Made by a program: the position numbers and the translations under genes. A stretch of 64,000 nucleotides of DNA. Source: Rapana venosa (lineage: Eukaryota > Mollusca > Gastropoda > Neogastropoda > Muricidae). Shown here one piece after another: positions 24,280-38,317 of this stretch (positions are counted from its first letter, which is position 1; every line of letters begins with the position of its first letter). The DNA is taken from the NCBI GenBank assembly GCA_028751875.1, contig CM054141.1, positions 45,996,182 to 46,060,181 of the forward strand, in the 5' to 3' direction. Below the pieces are notes generated by a model that did not search any database, was not told the DNA's origin, and worked only from the letters and a program-made list of their open reading frames with translations.

Positions 24280-24420
24280 GAAACTAAGGAAGTGTCACTC
24301 CCGCATGGTAAATTCTCGGAAGCAAACACGAGACTTTCTTGTTTCACCATGATGGCGGCAATGGAATAGGTTGGTGGCTACGATTTAAACGGACTAACTG
24401 CACGAGGCTTGCGTTGTTTT
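24280..24420 (+). promoter_or_regulatory. Possible JADE promoter / untranslated first exon
   Basis: This stretch, free of simple repeats, contains ACCATGATGGCGGCAATGG, which resembles the YY1-type ATGGCGGC element often found at animal transcription starts. It is followed by a very short open frame (MMAAME then stop). It lies between the divergent TIMM8 and JADE genes, 5.2 kb before the JADE start codon. The assignment is inference; no transcript evidence is available. Confidence 0.25.
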
Positions 24421-25573
24421 ACGGTATTTTTTTATATTCTCTGCTGCTTGACATATTTATTTATGTTGCTAGTTAAGTTGGAAGCAAACTATACATGTTA
24501 AATGAGTGTATCGAAAAAAAATATTCGTGTGAATAAGTAATTAGGTTATTGCAACGTCTGTGCTGATTTCGACAAACAGCTGCAAATCAAATAATGCGCG
24601 AAACTAAAGATCACACGTGTTAGCGTACTTTTCTTGAAAGTTAATGCTTGAACGATGTTTGAATCCACTAAAAATATTCTGTAACTATGCCGGCCTTTGT
24701 TTTTCATATGGGAACGCTAAACGAAGATGTGACGGACCTGCGATCTCTCGTGCATAACTATTACAATACGCAGTATTAGTCTATAACTGGAACAAGGCAG
24801 TTTGGATTGGGTTTTACACTCTTATTTTTTCGTTTGATTTAAAAAAAGGCCAAACGTTGCTTCCATCTTTCAGTCATCAAGCAGTTTGTAGTGTATTGGC
24901 TATCTCTTTGAGCTTGATTGCATTTAGTTTCGTAGAAGACCAAAGCCTGTTTAGTGCAAGTGCACCCTATATGCCGGGCAAGAAAGTTCTTATGTACCAC
25001 TGCTATGTTACTTCATAATATATATATATGTATATATATATATGGGTTATTCTCAGAAACATGTGAGGTTTTTGTGACATAGACTTTGAAAAATAAATGT
25101 CATTGGAAGTTTATGCCTTTTTGTCATATTTTAGAGTACTCTGTCATAATCTGCATTCTTTTTAAAAAATTATGAAATATTTATTGGTTTCCTAGTATTT
25201 GATGAATTAAACTTCTATTTTTAGCCACGTTGCGGTTGTGACATGGAAACCAAAAATAGTCTAAATAAATGTTTGTACTCAGAATATCAAACAAAAAACC
25301 ACTCCAAAATGCTGTTGTTTTCATTTATAAAACAAATCTAACATTTGGAAGTATGACAATCACTGACAAAGCATATTTTTGGCTATATTTCTAATGACAC
25401 TCTAAGACAGTTTTGTACGCCCAGATTTAAAGTTGTTTTCTTTTGTGCTAGTGACCACAGGAAGCACCACAAATTAGCCTAAACTTTATCCACAGAATCA
25501 TATCAATAAAACAACAATTTTCTTTGCACAAGAATGGAAGCTATTTCAAATTAATACGTTATAAAAGTAATAT

Positions 25574-25945
25574 GTTGCGGTTGTGACATGGAAATCGTTT
25601 GGTTGTGACATGGAAACCACACCCCTCAAAATCACGGAAGTGAAGCAATTTAAACATACAAATGATACATTTAAACAAAACACACCAACTTAAATTGGAA
25701 ACAATGCATTCTTGTAACATTATTCATACTGATTTATCATTTTATATGATATATTATGGTTGTGACATGGAATGGAGACCGTTTGGTTGTGACATGGAAA
25801 CCACACCCCTCAAAAGCACAAATCATGAAAGGGTAGCAATTTAAGATCAAATTGAAAAAACACATCATCTCAAATTAGAAACAATGCATTCTTGTAACTT
25901 TATTTACATTGATTTATTATGTTAAGACTTAGAGTGACATGATAT
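25574..25945. repeat. Two ~184-bp tandem units inside the inverted-repeat element
   Basis: Units start at the GGTTGTGACATGG copies near 25574 and 25758. Each has two motif copies, then ACCACACCCCTCAAAA, a diverged A-rich stretch, then AACAATGCATTCTTGTAAC and a GATTTAT tail. Confidence 0.7.
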
Positions 25946-26471
25946 TATATCAATAAACATTATCTACATTGATTTATCATGCTGGAGTGATATTATATCA
26001 ATCAACACAACTAAGTCCAGTTTCTCTCATCTGACCTAGCGCATCATTCATAATTAATGATAAAATATGAGCTCATGAGTGCTTTTATATCAAGTACATA
26101 ATGCATGTTTTAAAAAAACGACAAAAAACAATGAAATCATATTCATTCTTTTTTTTTAAATAGTAAAAACCAAAAATTAATTGTCGATCAAAATTTGTTA
26201 GGATCATCAATTGATTACAAATCATCACCTTTGCTGTGTTGGTGGTTTTTTTGCTTTAATATTAACAACACTTTGAATAACAGAATAATCTAAGGTTATT
26301 TCTTCTTCATTTCTTGTTTTACAGGCAAATGAATTCTTTTTATTTTATGGGCAAATAGAATCCTTCAAGCACTCTCAGCATTTGCCGGTGCTTTTTTTTC
26401 CACACATGCAGCTGCTTTTTTGTCCCACATCTAACATGATCTAACATAATTTCAAACTGATTTAGGACTGT

Positions 26472-26473
<2 letters not shown>

Positions 26474-26513
<40 letters not shown>

Positions 26514-26525
26514 TACTCTCTCACT

Positions 26526-26564
<39 letters not shown>

Positions 26565-26838
26565 ACACACACACACACACACACAATTTGCTTTATATTG
26601 TAACAGTTAAAAAAATTTAATGTCATAATCACATGCATCCATATGTATAGTGGGCACCCTGCCCCCCTTTATTCTCTATCATAAGACTCCCACCTGTATA
26701 AGATCTACTTTTCTTAGACACTGCTCTTCTTTGTAACTGTACCCCCCTTATTAGACTTCTCCTTTAATGGCTTTATAACACATAATTGTGTGTGTGTGTG
26801 TATGTGTGTGAGCAAATAATTATATGTATGTAAATGTA

Positions 26839-26869
<31 letters not shown>

Positions 26870-26992
26870 TGTGGTGTGTGTTCAGCGCATGAGAGAGAGA
26901 GTGTGTGTGTGGTGTATGTATGGTGTGTGCATGAATGTGGTGCGTGTGTGTGTGTGTGTGTGTTGTGGTGTGTGTGTGTGGTGTGTGTACAC
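26474..26992. repeat. CT/CA and GT microsatellites inside the inverted-repeat element
   Basis: CT then CA at 26474-26585; interrupted GT at 26788-26992. Confidence 0.8.
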
Positions 26993-29202
26993 CACAATTA
27001 AAATTTTTAAGCATGTGAATTGCTTATTTTGCTCAATAAATGATTTTTTTGCGAAAAAGGCGTTCATGGTTTCTTGTCATAACCAATTTTAACTGTAGTG
27101 TTGTTGCTTTTTGTGTCAATGTGAATGTTTGTCAGTTGTGTGTTATTTGTTTTGTTATCAACACTTGTCTTGCACATTTAAAGATGAATTGGTTCCAAAT
27201 GTTGACAAGGAAAACAAAACGAATGAAAAACAAAACAAAAAAGCCCATCCTCATGATGTAGTTTTCATAATAACTGATCACGGACTTATAAAGTTTCACG
27301 AGTTTAAAAAATGTTAAGCTTAGGACTTCCAGCATTGTATCCTATCTCTCAAATGAACATAATTTAATCGGAAGAACGTCACTGTTTGATTACATTTGAA
27401 GCCTATGGAACATAAGTGGTAGAAAACGAGTGACATGTTTTGGTCGTGACCAGAAACGCCGAGCTCTGTCATCAGCGCAGTTTGTAACAAACATTAACGT
27501 CACTGCGATGACGTTTAGCGTGCATTTACGGTTGACTCATTACGATTAACAATGATTGTGTAGATCAATCACTTCCCTGAAATCAACACTAGAAATCTGT
27601 ATCCGAGGAAAAGGGGACGATTTGTTACAGTAGATCAGAGTCGTGACACAAACCATAATCAATCCATTTCCTGCCACGACTAACACTAGCTAAACGTTTT
27701 ACGGCCAAATTTCAATGTGCGAGATAACCTCAGAACAAAATTGCTGCAGGTTTATATTTTCAACAACATAACCAGAGCTCCATATATATAAAGAATCAAT
27801 AACTGAATGACGAAACGCGAGACTAATTTTACGTATGCTTCTAGATCTAACGGCCGAGACAGAAACCACGCTATCTTGGTTTCGTGTCACAACCAACGTG
27901 GTTAATACACGTGTTTACAGATCAACGAAAATATTCCCATAAAATACATTCAAACGTTGAAAATAATCACTTCTGTCGCTAATTGTTCAAAATAAAACAC
28001 GTATAACATCTATAAAAGAAAGAGAAAGTAAAACTTCAACAAGAATACTATTTTCGTTTCATGTCCTGACCACACAACAAAAACTGGATCTATTTAATAT
28101 TTTGTGCAAAATTTATTTTTTGCACATAACAACCATTTTCACAAATTACAGTAGATGGCTTTTTTCTTTCCGAGTAAGAATAAGCGGTCATCAAATGAAA
28201 CGATCGGTAAACGTACCCACAGCTAACAAGCTAAAGCTGTTGACAAGAAAAGAGAACCTGACAAAAACAAGCAATTTCGTAATTTAAACACGAGTTTACG
28301 ATTATTAAACCATGGTTGGCAAAAGTAAAATACTTTGAAAAGAAAATATTCCTTCTCGTTCGATAAAAAATGCGATAGAAGCGAGTAAACGCTCTTGTCA
28401 AATGCTGCCGTGCTTTAGCGGTCCGGTCGTGACATGAAATTTTGGAAGAAGACAAAGACCGGCACACTAGTATAACATCGCGATGTTCCTTTGGCGGGGA
28501 AAAGTACATGCCAGAGATATTTTAGGTCAAGGTGAAAGTGCCAGCGATAAAAATCTCGGTCTGTGAAGGAATGTGCCGAGTTTTACACCAAATTTATGTC
28601 GGTGCGGGTCGTGACGTTAAAAATGAGAAACATGTTGATAATCTGGAGTTTCAAGCCATGAACAGGGATAGGAAGCTGGCTGATCAAAAACATTGTTTTT
28701 ATATAACTGTTAACTGTTTACTTTATCAGTGGAAGCTATAATGTGTTGAGATATCGTATAGTTCTTTGTGAGTGAATTTTAAAATTGGTGCCTGACTTTG
28801 GGAAACCAGGTCACGACCAACGGGTATTTAAATCCACCCTTATTTAATGTTCATGAAAAAGAAATGAAGATGTTTCTGCTTGGGAGTTTGATAAAACATC
28901 TGGGCATTATTTAATACAAATTAGTGTTTCAAATTAGCAGTCTTTGAAGTCAGAAGAACAATCTGAATAAGGTAGTGCACCATCATGTCACAAATCCGCG
29001 TGTTGGAATGAGCACATTTTGTAAAAAGAAAATTCAATATTTTTAAAAACAAGCACAAGTACTCATTAAAACTTTTAAATTTTATTTCTTTAATTCAAAC
29101 ATAACCAGTAACCAGCATTCACTACAGTTACAAACTAAATTCTGTCAAATGGTAGATGTGTGAAGTAGGTCACTATCATACCTCACATGTTTCTGAGAAT
29201 GA

Positions 29203-29203
<1 letters not shown>

Positions 29204-29267
<64 letters not shown>
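29204..29267. repeat. (TA)n tract at the right end of the inverted-repeat element
   Basis: About 31 TA units; a shorter TA tract abuts the left end (25017-25043). Confidence 0.9.
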
Positions 29268-29269
<2 letters not shown>

Positions 29270-29588
29270 TTAAACAAAGATGAGATTTATTCAGTCAGAG
29301 AGACTGAGTCTGAGACTGAAAGAGCTCATACTAGTCTAATTTCTCATAATGAAACCTGAAAGCCAAAAAACAAAAAAAAGGCAAATTTTGGAAAGTAGAA
29401 TGTGGTTATTTTTTTCAGATAGGTTTTCATATTTTGAAATGTCATATTCCTTCCAGTGTTATTAGTGAACCATTAAAAAAATTATTTTGACTGGAAGATT
29501 CCAATGCTGCTAAATTTTGTGAGTGGATGATGTGATTTGACAGTATCTGAGTATTACTACATCCCTGGTACATCGGTTACCTCATTGC

Positions 29589-31957
29589 ATGATGTCACCG
29601 AACAAGAACAAGAAAGGCGCTGTGGCCATCAGGGAATCTAGTCCAGGTGAGTTAGCCACAAAAAGCATTCATGTTGAATTAGTTGTGCAAGTAAAGAAAA
29701 CAAAAACAAGTGAATTTGAAATGTTGATTTTTGAAAAGTTCTTATAGTTTGCATGAGACGAACATTGTAAACTGAAAAATGTCTTTTAAAAAAACAACTT
29801 TCCTTTTTAAAGATAATGTCACTGTCATCTCACAGTAAGGTTATAAACCAATGTTAGCAGAGTTATGGGAATTAAAACATCAACAACAACAACAACAAAC
29901 ACACACACCCACACACACCATTTCTCCAACTTTTGCAAGTAAATTTATAAAAAAAAGGGGGGGGGGGTGGCATACTTTGGCAGTAATCCAATAAATACTG
30001 GCTGTTAATAAATCTTATTTAAAAGGTTATGCAATAGCTGTATCAGTGTATGCTCATACTACATTTTACTTTCTAAATTCTGTGTTGAACTTAACAAACG
30101 TTTAAACTTTTCCTCTTTACATTCATGTGGATTTTAGAATGAAGACCTATCCCCAGAGTCAGAAAGTGGCTACCTAATTGATGAAAGGTGGGCAGAACTG
30201 GTTGCATTATGCAAAAATCTCACCTGTGGTGAACCTTGGAGCTTTAGCTGAGGAGTGAGAAAAAAAAAAGACCCTGTAGCTTCTATTCACTTTATAAGAA
30301 ATGTTTTCGTTATTTTTATATTTTTGGGGGGACCTATATGAATAAAAAGATGCATCTAGAAAATAATTAAGAAATTCTGTTTCTTACTCCAGAGATCTAT
30401 AGTATATACTCAATAGCTTTCCTTGCATGGTGTCCAAAATGTCTTTTCTCATTTTAAATTGAAAAGTAAAACTATTTTTTGGTCCACTATAAACACAATT
30501 TGATCTAAAATGATATAAAATCTCACCATTGGTGAACCCCAGGAGCTCTAGCAGAGGAACAAACCAACAGCAACAACAGAAACAGATTTAATATATGTGT
30601 GTGTGTGTTTAGAATGATTTTTATGTGTGTAGGCTGACGGTTTAGGGTGCATTTTTAGTGGGATTGTATTGTTGTACCTTTAGTTTCGTGAGTTTGGCTT
30701 TGTGATTAGACAGCTGAACATGTCATACTGATTGCTTTTCAGAGCCAGGCCCTTCCACGTCCAGCTCCAAGCGTGGCAAACGGTCAAGGATGAGCAGCGA
30801 TGATGAAGAAGACTGGGTGCCTAAGAGCAAAAAGGGTGAGATGGAAACAAACAAAACCAGACAAAAAAGCCCTCTAATTTTTGTTTTAATTTAACAATTT
30901 TTTATGCTGCATCATAGGTTTAAAACTTTAAGCTTTACATTCAGTTGTACAAATCTACCATAGTTATGTCCCCCGTGGGACTCCCGGGGAATGCTTGCAA
31001 AGTGAGCATTGCAAGAATAGGATCCAGGAGGCGACTAAGGTGGAACCCTTCCTCCAGGTTGGGGGTTGGGCACAGGGCTAACAACCCTGTCCCGTAAAAG
31101 AAGAGAAGTTACGGAAACAGCAACAGAGAAAATTTCTACTTTTGCGTGCAAAGGACCTCCCGGGTCTAGTGAGACTCGTATGAATGCTGATGGCCCAAGC
31201 CGAGAGGAAGCTACCAGCAAGGAGATGAAGGCCATGCAGCACTCTTGGGGATCAGTGACTAGGTTGGCCCAGGATAGATAGGAGTGGAAGTGCTTTTGCT
31301 GCCCTACACACCACTGGGTGTAATGGTTAATGATGATGATGGTGACCATAGTTATGTTGACAGGTTTATAGTACAGTAAAATACAATGTATTACAGAAAA
31401 AATGATGCTCTAGGTTGGTTCATCCAGACTGGCAAGTAATTCAACCTTGAAAAGGAATATAACTGTCCCTTGATTCCATTACTTTGCTTTATTATGCCAG
31501 CAAAGCAAAGCGCCCCTCCCCCCCCACCAAAAAAAAAAAAACGTAATTAATGTACTTTTTTTTTTTTTTACACTGGGTAAAGAAAACGAGCAGAAAAGAT
31601 CCCCCCCCCCCCCTTAAAAAAAAACCAAACAACCAAAACAAAGCAAAAACAACAAGAAGTAAACAAACAAAAAAATCCAACAAAAAACATTCCCTCCCCC
31701 GTACCAACACCACCACCCCCAAAAAAAATAAAACCAAAAAACCCCAACAACCCCCGCCCCCCCAAAAAACAGAAAAATCTGAACAAGCAACAAAACAACA
31801 ACAGATAGCAGTCAAAGAAAAAGCATTTCCAGATTTTAATTTATTTTGTTTGAACTAAAGGAGAGAACAGAATATTAGATGATTTCCCACTCTTGTGCTA
31901 GAAAAAAAAAGTGTAGTGGTTTTGAAAAACAAAAGATGATGAACATGATGAAAGATA

Positions 31958-32012
<55 letters not shown>

Positions 32013-33878
32013 ATAAAATAAAATAATTTGTGGGCATGTTGCAATAGTGACAGTGGGATTTGTTTTAACCTTATCAGTGAGATAGTACTGGGTGACTAAA
32101 CATTGTGAAGTCTTTTTTTATTTATTTAAACTTTTTTAAGTTTTCGTTTTGCATTTACAAAAAAATTAAGGACAAATGTTTCTAAACAAAACAAAATAAA
32201 TGAAGAGAAAGTACAAATACAATTCTTTGTAAACAAGTCATACCAACTGCTTTTCAACCAAAAACATGCTCGCACGCACATGCACGCACGCACATTTTTG
32301 ATGCTACATAAGTTAACATAAATATTGTGAAATCTTTGTTTCATATCCATTTTGTTGTGAGCAGCTTTGATTGTTGATATTTTTTTAAACAAATGTGTAT
32401 GTTGTATTCCAGCAGCACCCAGCAAGTTTGTGTCCAAGTCTAAACGCAGCCCTGGTTTCAATTCCCACAATAAACCAGCAGAGGTATGTTTCCAGTTTAG
32501 ATATATTTTAGTTTGCTTAAATATATTTTAACAATAGACTATCATATAATCGGTTTTTTAATCACAATACTGTGAATTTGATACTGCAAATTTGTGTTCA
32601 TAGCCATTTGATATTTATATTTTTCCTCCCCCCCCCTCCCCTTATTTAAGGGAGAGGGGGAGCTCATTTTTCACATGTTAAAATAATCTTGTTGGGTATG
32701 TAAGAGGCTCTTGAAATTTAGATGTATTTTTGTTTTCTAGACATCCTGTGTTTGAAATTTCCATTTAACTGTCTGCTTTTTTTCCCAGTCCCAATTTTTT
32801 TCTGATGTTTTCAGACTTTTTTTTTTAAGCAATCAATTTGCTATAGGTTTGGTGTATGTTGCCTTAGCCAATTTTTTCTTTTTTGTGTGTGGATATCATC
32901 ATTTTTAAAAGGGCTGTAAGGAGCTTAATCAATTTGATTGTTAATTTGTAGAAATGCATAGTTCTTGCAAGATGGGAGATATCACAGTAAAAGAATTATT
33001 TTAAATGTTGAGCAAAAGGCAGAGGGTCTTTCAGCCAGACACTGGAAGTTTCTTTCATGACATTTTATACTGTCAGTAATTGCTATGAGTGAAAACCAAA
33101 ACTTATATTGACTTAACTGTAAGTTTGTGATTAAAAAGATAGGTGTGGTTAAGACTGTTTGACTTCAGTCCTATGGGTCCATGAAGTCATGGTTTCGAAT
33201 CTTGGCATCGGCATCTGGTGAAATAAGGGTGGGGATTTTTATGATCTCCAAGGTCAGCTTGAAGTTGCACTAACGTCAGACCTGCCTACCTGTACGATTT
33301 TATCATAGTTTTATGATTTTTTGGACCCCAAATACGAAAATACAAATTTACTGATAAAAATACGATTTTGACAACCACATCCCTCCCCCCCAGCCCCCCC
33401 CAACACCCACCCCCCAAAAAACAGGAGAAAATGTGAAACTACGGCAAAGGGTTTTAGGGATGTAACTCTTCCATGCCGATTACTTTCCTTATCTGTGTTA
33501 AGTCGCGAGTCATCGCTCGGTGCAAGTGAACTTTTATCTGTTGAAAGAAGCAGGGCCATGTGGAAAGTATCAACCATGAATGTCAGATTTCAAGAAAGGG
33601 ATGCCCAGCAGCTCTGTAATATATACAAGGCAGATGGGTGAAGAGGGTTAAAAGGAAGAGGGGGTGAGGGACTTTCACAGCCATGTGTGTGGTCACTAGA
33701 AACCCTACAGCAACTGTTATCAGCCTGTCAAAGCAATGTTTATATGGCAGGCCTACCAGCTTCCCCCTTCTTTTTCATGGACAGCCTCTCTCCCTCCCTC
33801 CCTCCCTCCCTCCCTCCTCCACAGACACTCCATGTACTCTTTCTCTCTCCCTCACACACAGACACACACACACGCATG

Positions 33879-33909
<31 letters not shown>

Positions 33910-34577
33910 CTCACTCTCTCTTCTCTCTCTCTCTCTCTCTCTCTCCCTCCCTCCCCCCCCCCCCCCCCCCCCCCCTCCCCCTCTCTCTCTCCCCCTCTCT
34001 CTTTGTCCGACACACACACACAGTATTCTCTCATTCCTTACAGAAATTGTTTACATCCTCTGTCGCTGCCCTTGTGAAAATCTGTGCCCTTAGTGGTACT
34101 GTCAGCCTTCCTCCCTCTCCACTACCCATCTCCTCCCCACTCTCCCCTGTTACCCAGTGGAATGAAACTTTGCTGTGTTTATCACTAAGTAGGCACATGG
34201 TATTGAAAACATTGTCCTGAAAAATGGGGGGAAAAATAACACTCACAGAGCTTTAAACTTATTTAGAATTTGAGAAACAAGAGATACGATGAATGGACAG
34301 GTGAGCTTTTATGATCACTTAGTTTTAGTGTGTAGCATTCTATGCTAATTGTATACTCTGAGTCAAATTTTATTTTGGGATTAATTGCAGCAAAAATATT
34401 GATATCTCATGAAGAAGATAACATAAAATAGCTGAAAATATTTTATTTTCAGCTTTTAACTTTCTGAACTTTCTTTGAATTAAATGATTTTTTTAAGAAG
34501 GTCCTACTGAGGTCCTCAAAAAGCCTTACAGACACATACACACAGACACAGACACAGACATAGACACACACACACAC

Positions 34578-34632
<55 letters not shown>

Positions 34633-37600
34633 TCACTGACTACTCACTCACTCACTCACTCACTCACTCACTCACTCTCACACACACACATACTCGCTCA
34701 AATACAAGTTGAAGATGATAAGTTTTCTGAACACACACTTTTCTTCATAAAAGCAGAGCGCTGCAAAGGAACCAAAGCTATAATTGGAACCACCAAATAA
34801 ACTGATTATAAGAATACACCGAGAGCAAGAAAGATTGTGAATACTATTTTTGCTGTCATAATACTATTTTTGGCCAGTTCAAATACTATTTTTCATTTGC
34901 TGGGGTAGGCAGGTCTGACTAGCGTATCCTGCATGCAGCCTGTACAATGAAATGAGTTGTTCTGAAGTCACACTGTGTTGGTTGAGGCCAGTGAGCAGAC
35001 CTGCAAAGTCACAAGCACAGAAGACCAGGCATTACGCACCTCACCTGGTTAGCGGGGTGGGGGGTGGGGGGGGAGTTTGTAAAAAGGTCTTGGAAGATAC
35101 TTTTGTGTCGTTAATGAATTTTGCAATCTGTCAGGTTTAGTTGATGTTTGTTTAAAACTGTATGTACAGTTGTTCCAGAAAGACCTGCTCAGTGATTTTG
35201 ATATCTAACCTGCTCAGTGATATAAGTAAAAAAAGAGAAATTGGTGTACACAGTTGTTCGAGAAAGACCCGCTCAGTGATTTTGATATCTAATCTGCTCA
35301 GTGATTATTTAAACCCCCCCCAAGAAAAAACTGGTGTACACAGTTGTTTCAGAAAGACCTGCTCAGTGATTTTGATATTGAACCTGCTCAGTGATTTTGG
35401 AATATATATGTCTACAAAACTGGTGTACACAGTTGTTCCGGAAAGACTTGATCAGTGCCATGAAGCTGCCAGACTCGGAGCCCCTGCAGGAAGGATCGTA
35501 TTTCCTGATCTCTGATCCATGGAGGCAAGAGTGGGAGAAAGGAGTACAGGTTCCTGTCAACATGAAGGAAATCTTGCAGGCCGATGTCAGGTAGGACCTT
35601 TTAGCCACCTGTATGTATGACGTGTGTGCGTGTGTGTGTGCGCGCGTGTGTGTGCATGCGTGCATCTTTGTACATTCAAATTGATGTGTGCATGCGCGGT
35701 TGCTCTTTTTTAATTTTTATTTTTTATAAAAATTGTGGGTATGTATTTGTGTAGAATGTACACTTGCTTGAAAATCTCAGCTCTACAGTGGTAAAAAAGA
35801 AAGAAAATTTGTTTTGCATCTGAGTATAATTATGTGAGTTATGGAAAGTAAGCATCTGGCTGAAGCAGTTGAATCACCGTTCATTTTGGCTTTTTTTTGG
35901 GTATAACTATAGTGTTAATTGAAAAAAAGCTGCTGTTAGACTCCACTGAAATCCTTGTAATAGCAAGCAATTTGTGCTTCATATGAATATGTTGTTTTTA
36001 TTTTACAGGGAAATTCGTGAAAAAAGTAAAACGGGTGATTTCAAAATGTAAGTATTGAGGATTAGTCTCTGAAAATGTCATGTTGATGTAGTCAGAAATT
36101 TTGTGAGCATGAAAAATAGAATCTTATAAAAGTCCCTTTTCACTTTGTCATAGAGCTGTAGTTAACTAATAAAATCCCCAGAGAGCTGTCCCAAAGTGAA
36201 CCGAAGGAAACATGAAGTGAAAACACTGTAGTTTTCAAAAGAGATCTCTGATAGATTAAAAATAAATTGCAAAAGGTACACATTCGCAAGTTTATGTTTT
36301 GCAGTCTGTTGTTATTTATTTTGTTGATTGTGCACATACCTCTGTAGAGATAAATAACATCCCCACCTTTTCAAAAGTCTGTCTTGAATTCCCTTTGTTT
36401 CTGTCTTTTCCCTTAACTTTCTGTCATCTCTTGCTTCTCTCTTTTCCATTGTATTCTCCAGCCTTTTTTCAAGCAAATCTTAAAAATATGTTCTTTTCGT
36501 ATGTCATAAGACATTTTTTCTGTGTTATGTTCTGGTGACCAGGTAGTGATACTATAAACACTTGGATGGGCATAGGATGTCCATTCTCCAATGTCATTTG
36601 CCCATATGGCATTTTTCTTGTGTATTTTTTTATGTTGAAATGTCCATTATCCTTTCTGTGTTAAAATTTTCTTTTTTTTAACCTTGAGATGATAAGTAGA
36701 TTGGTCGTTGGTCCTCAGCGTGACCTGGTTTTATTGCTCACAAGGAATGAAAGTTTAAGGTACTTTGTCATAGATTGACAGTGTTAGATATTTAGAGGGA
36801 TCAGATAGTGTTGATTTTGAACTGAATGAATGTGATTAGAGTAGCTGAAGTTGAATAAGGTGACAGCCTTGATATGGCCTTCGTGGTCTGTGGGGTTGTA
36901 AACAACATAAAGATGAAGATTGTGCACATGTGTTGAAATTCTTAAACATTACCTGATCTGAGTTGGTCTTTCTGTCTGCAGCCCTCATAAACTACTGCAT
37001 GAGCGTGTGGACAGTGGGTACAAAAAAGGTCAGCATGAACTGACGGGCATGCAGCAGCTGGCAGAACAGCTAGTGCGCTACGATCTGGATGATGCAGATG
37101 TCTGCTGGCTGGAAGAAGTCAACTTTAGACGCAGGGAAGTAGGTAGGTACACACATGTTGGACGAATTTCCCATCTTGTTTTACCACATGTTAAGTGGGT
37201 TTGTGAGAGATGTAATTGACAATGTTTTTGGAAGTATACTCCACAAGCATTGTATGGTTTTTACGAGTCAGAATAATGGTGTGTGTGCTACATGCATACA
37301 ATTATGGTTGACACTTGTGCTTGCTTTCAGGTTTGGTTCAGATCAACGAATGGAACATGGAACGGGTCATGGAAGCTCTTGAAAACCAGGTCAGTTGCTA
37401 GTACTTCTTTTATATTTTCTGTTGCTGAAGACAGTATAATAAAAGTTTCATGTTGAAAGTGTTGTAGATCAGAGACCTCTAGTTGTGTTGTGATTTTTCT
37501 TTGATGTTCATTTTTCGTTTGGTTCTGATAGTAGGGAAGGGGTGTGTAACATTTGTAGGCATTAGATTAATTTTATGTATTGCTTCACATTGGTTGTTAA

Positions 37601-37763
37601 TTTGTGAGTTCTGAATATTTTTGTAAATGTCACTTTAAAAGTAAGCTGACCCAGTAATTACCTTCCCATCAGTAAGTGGTTTATTTTTAATTTTTAATTT
37701 TTATTATTTTATATTGAGGATAATGGAATAAGCACTTATTCTTTTTTACATCCTCTGTGTGTG

Positions 37764-37842
<79 letters not shown>

Positions 37843-38258
37843 GCGTGTGTGCATGTGCGTGCATGTGAGTTCTTGGTAGTGATAGCATTCATAAGTTCGA
37901 AGTTATAAAAAGAAAAGAAATGTTAACAAAGTGCATTTTTCTCCCCATAACAGTGCCATGAAAAGATGACAGCTGTGATGAAAACAGAACAGGGAATGGG
38001 CATCGAATATGATGAAGACATTGTCTGTGATGTATGTTGTTCGGTAAGTCTTTTTTCATTTATACTGAGATGTTCAGACATGTACATGTTGTTCTGGTGA
38101 TATGAGTTTTTGCCTCTTTGTATAGTGTGTGTGTATGCATGCATGTGCATGCACTGATATGTGCAGGTATTGAGATTCATGCATGGATGTATGTGTATGC
38201 TTTATATTTTTTTATGTTTTTCATTGGAGGGATCTAAAATAAGATGAGTTAGATGAAA

Positions 38259-38317
<59 letters not shown>

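Larger units (their letters stand above)
25044..29204. mobile_element. 4.16-kb terminal-inverted-repeat element, no transposase seen
   Basis: The left end GGGTTATTCTCAGAAACATG (25044 on) and the right end (29181-29204, reverse strand) share ATTCTCAGAAACATGTGAGG without mismatch. Both ends abut (TA)n. Inside are about 14 copies, in both orientations, of a motif close to GGTTGTGACATGGAAACC: plus-strand copies near 25231, 25572, 25599, 25757, 25784, 27441, 27641, 28425 and 28601; inverted copies near 27067, 27880, 28055, 28800 and 28985. No long open frame was found, so the element looks non-autonomous. The superfamily is not recognised. Confidence 0.65.

Noticed and set aside
31000..35400. Extra JADE coding exons in the long introns 2 and 3
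   Set aside because: Exon phases already agree without them and no stretch outside the listed exons resembles JADE.
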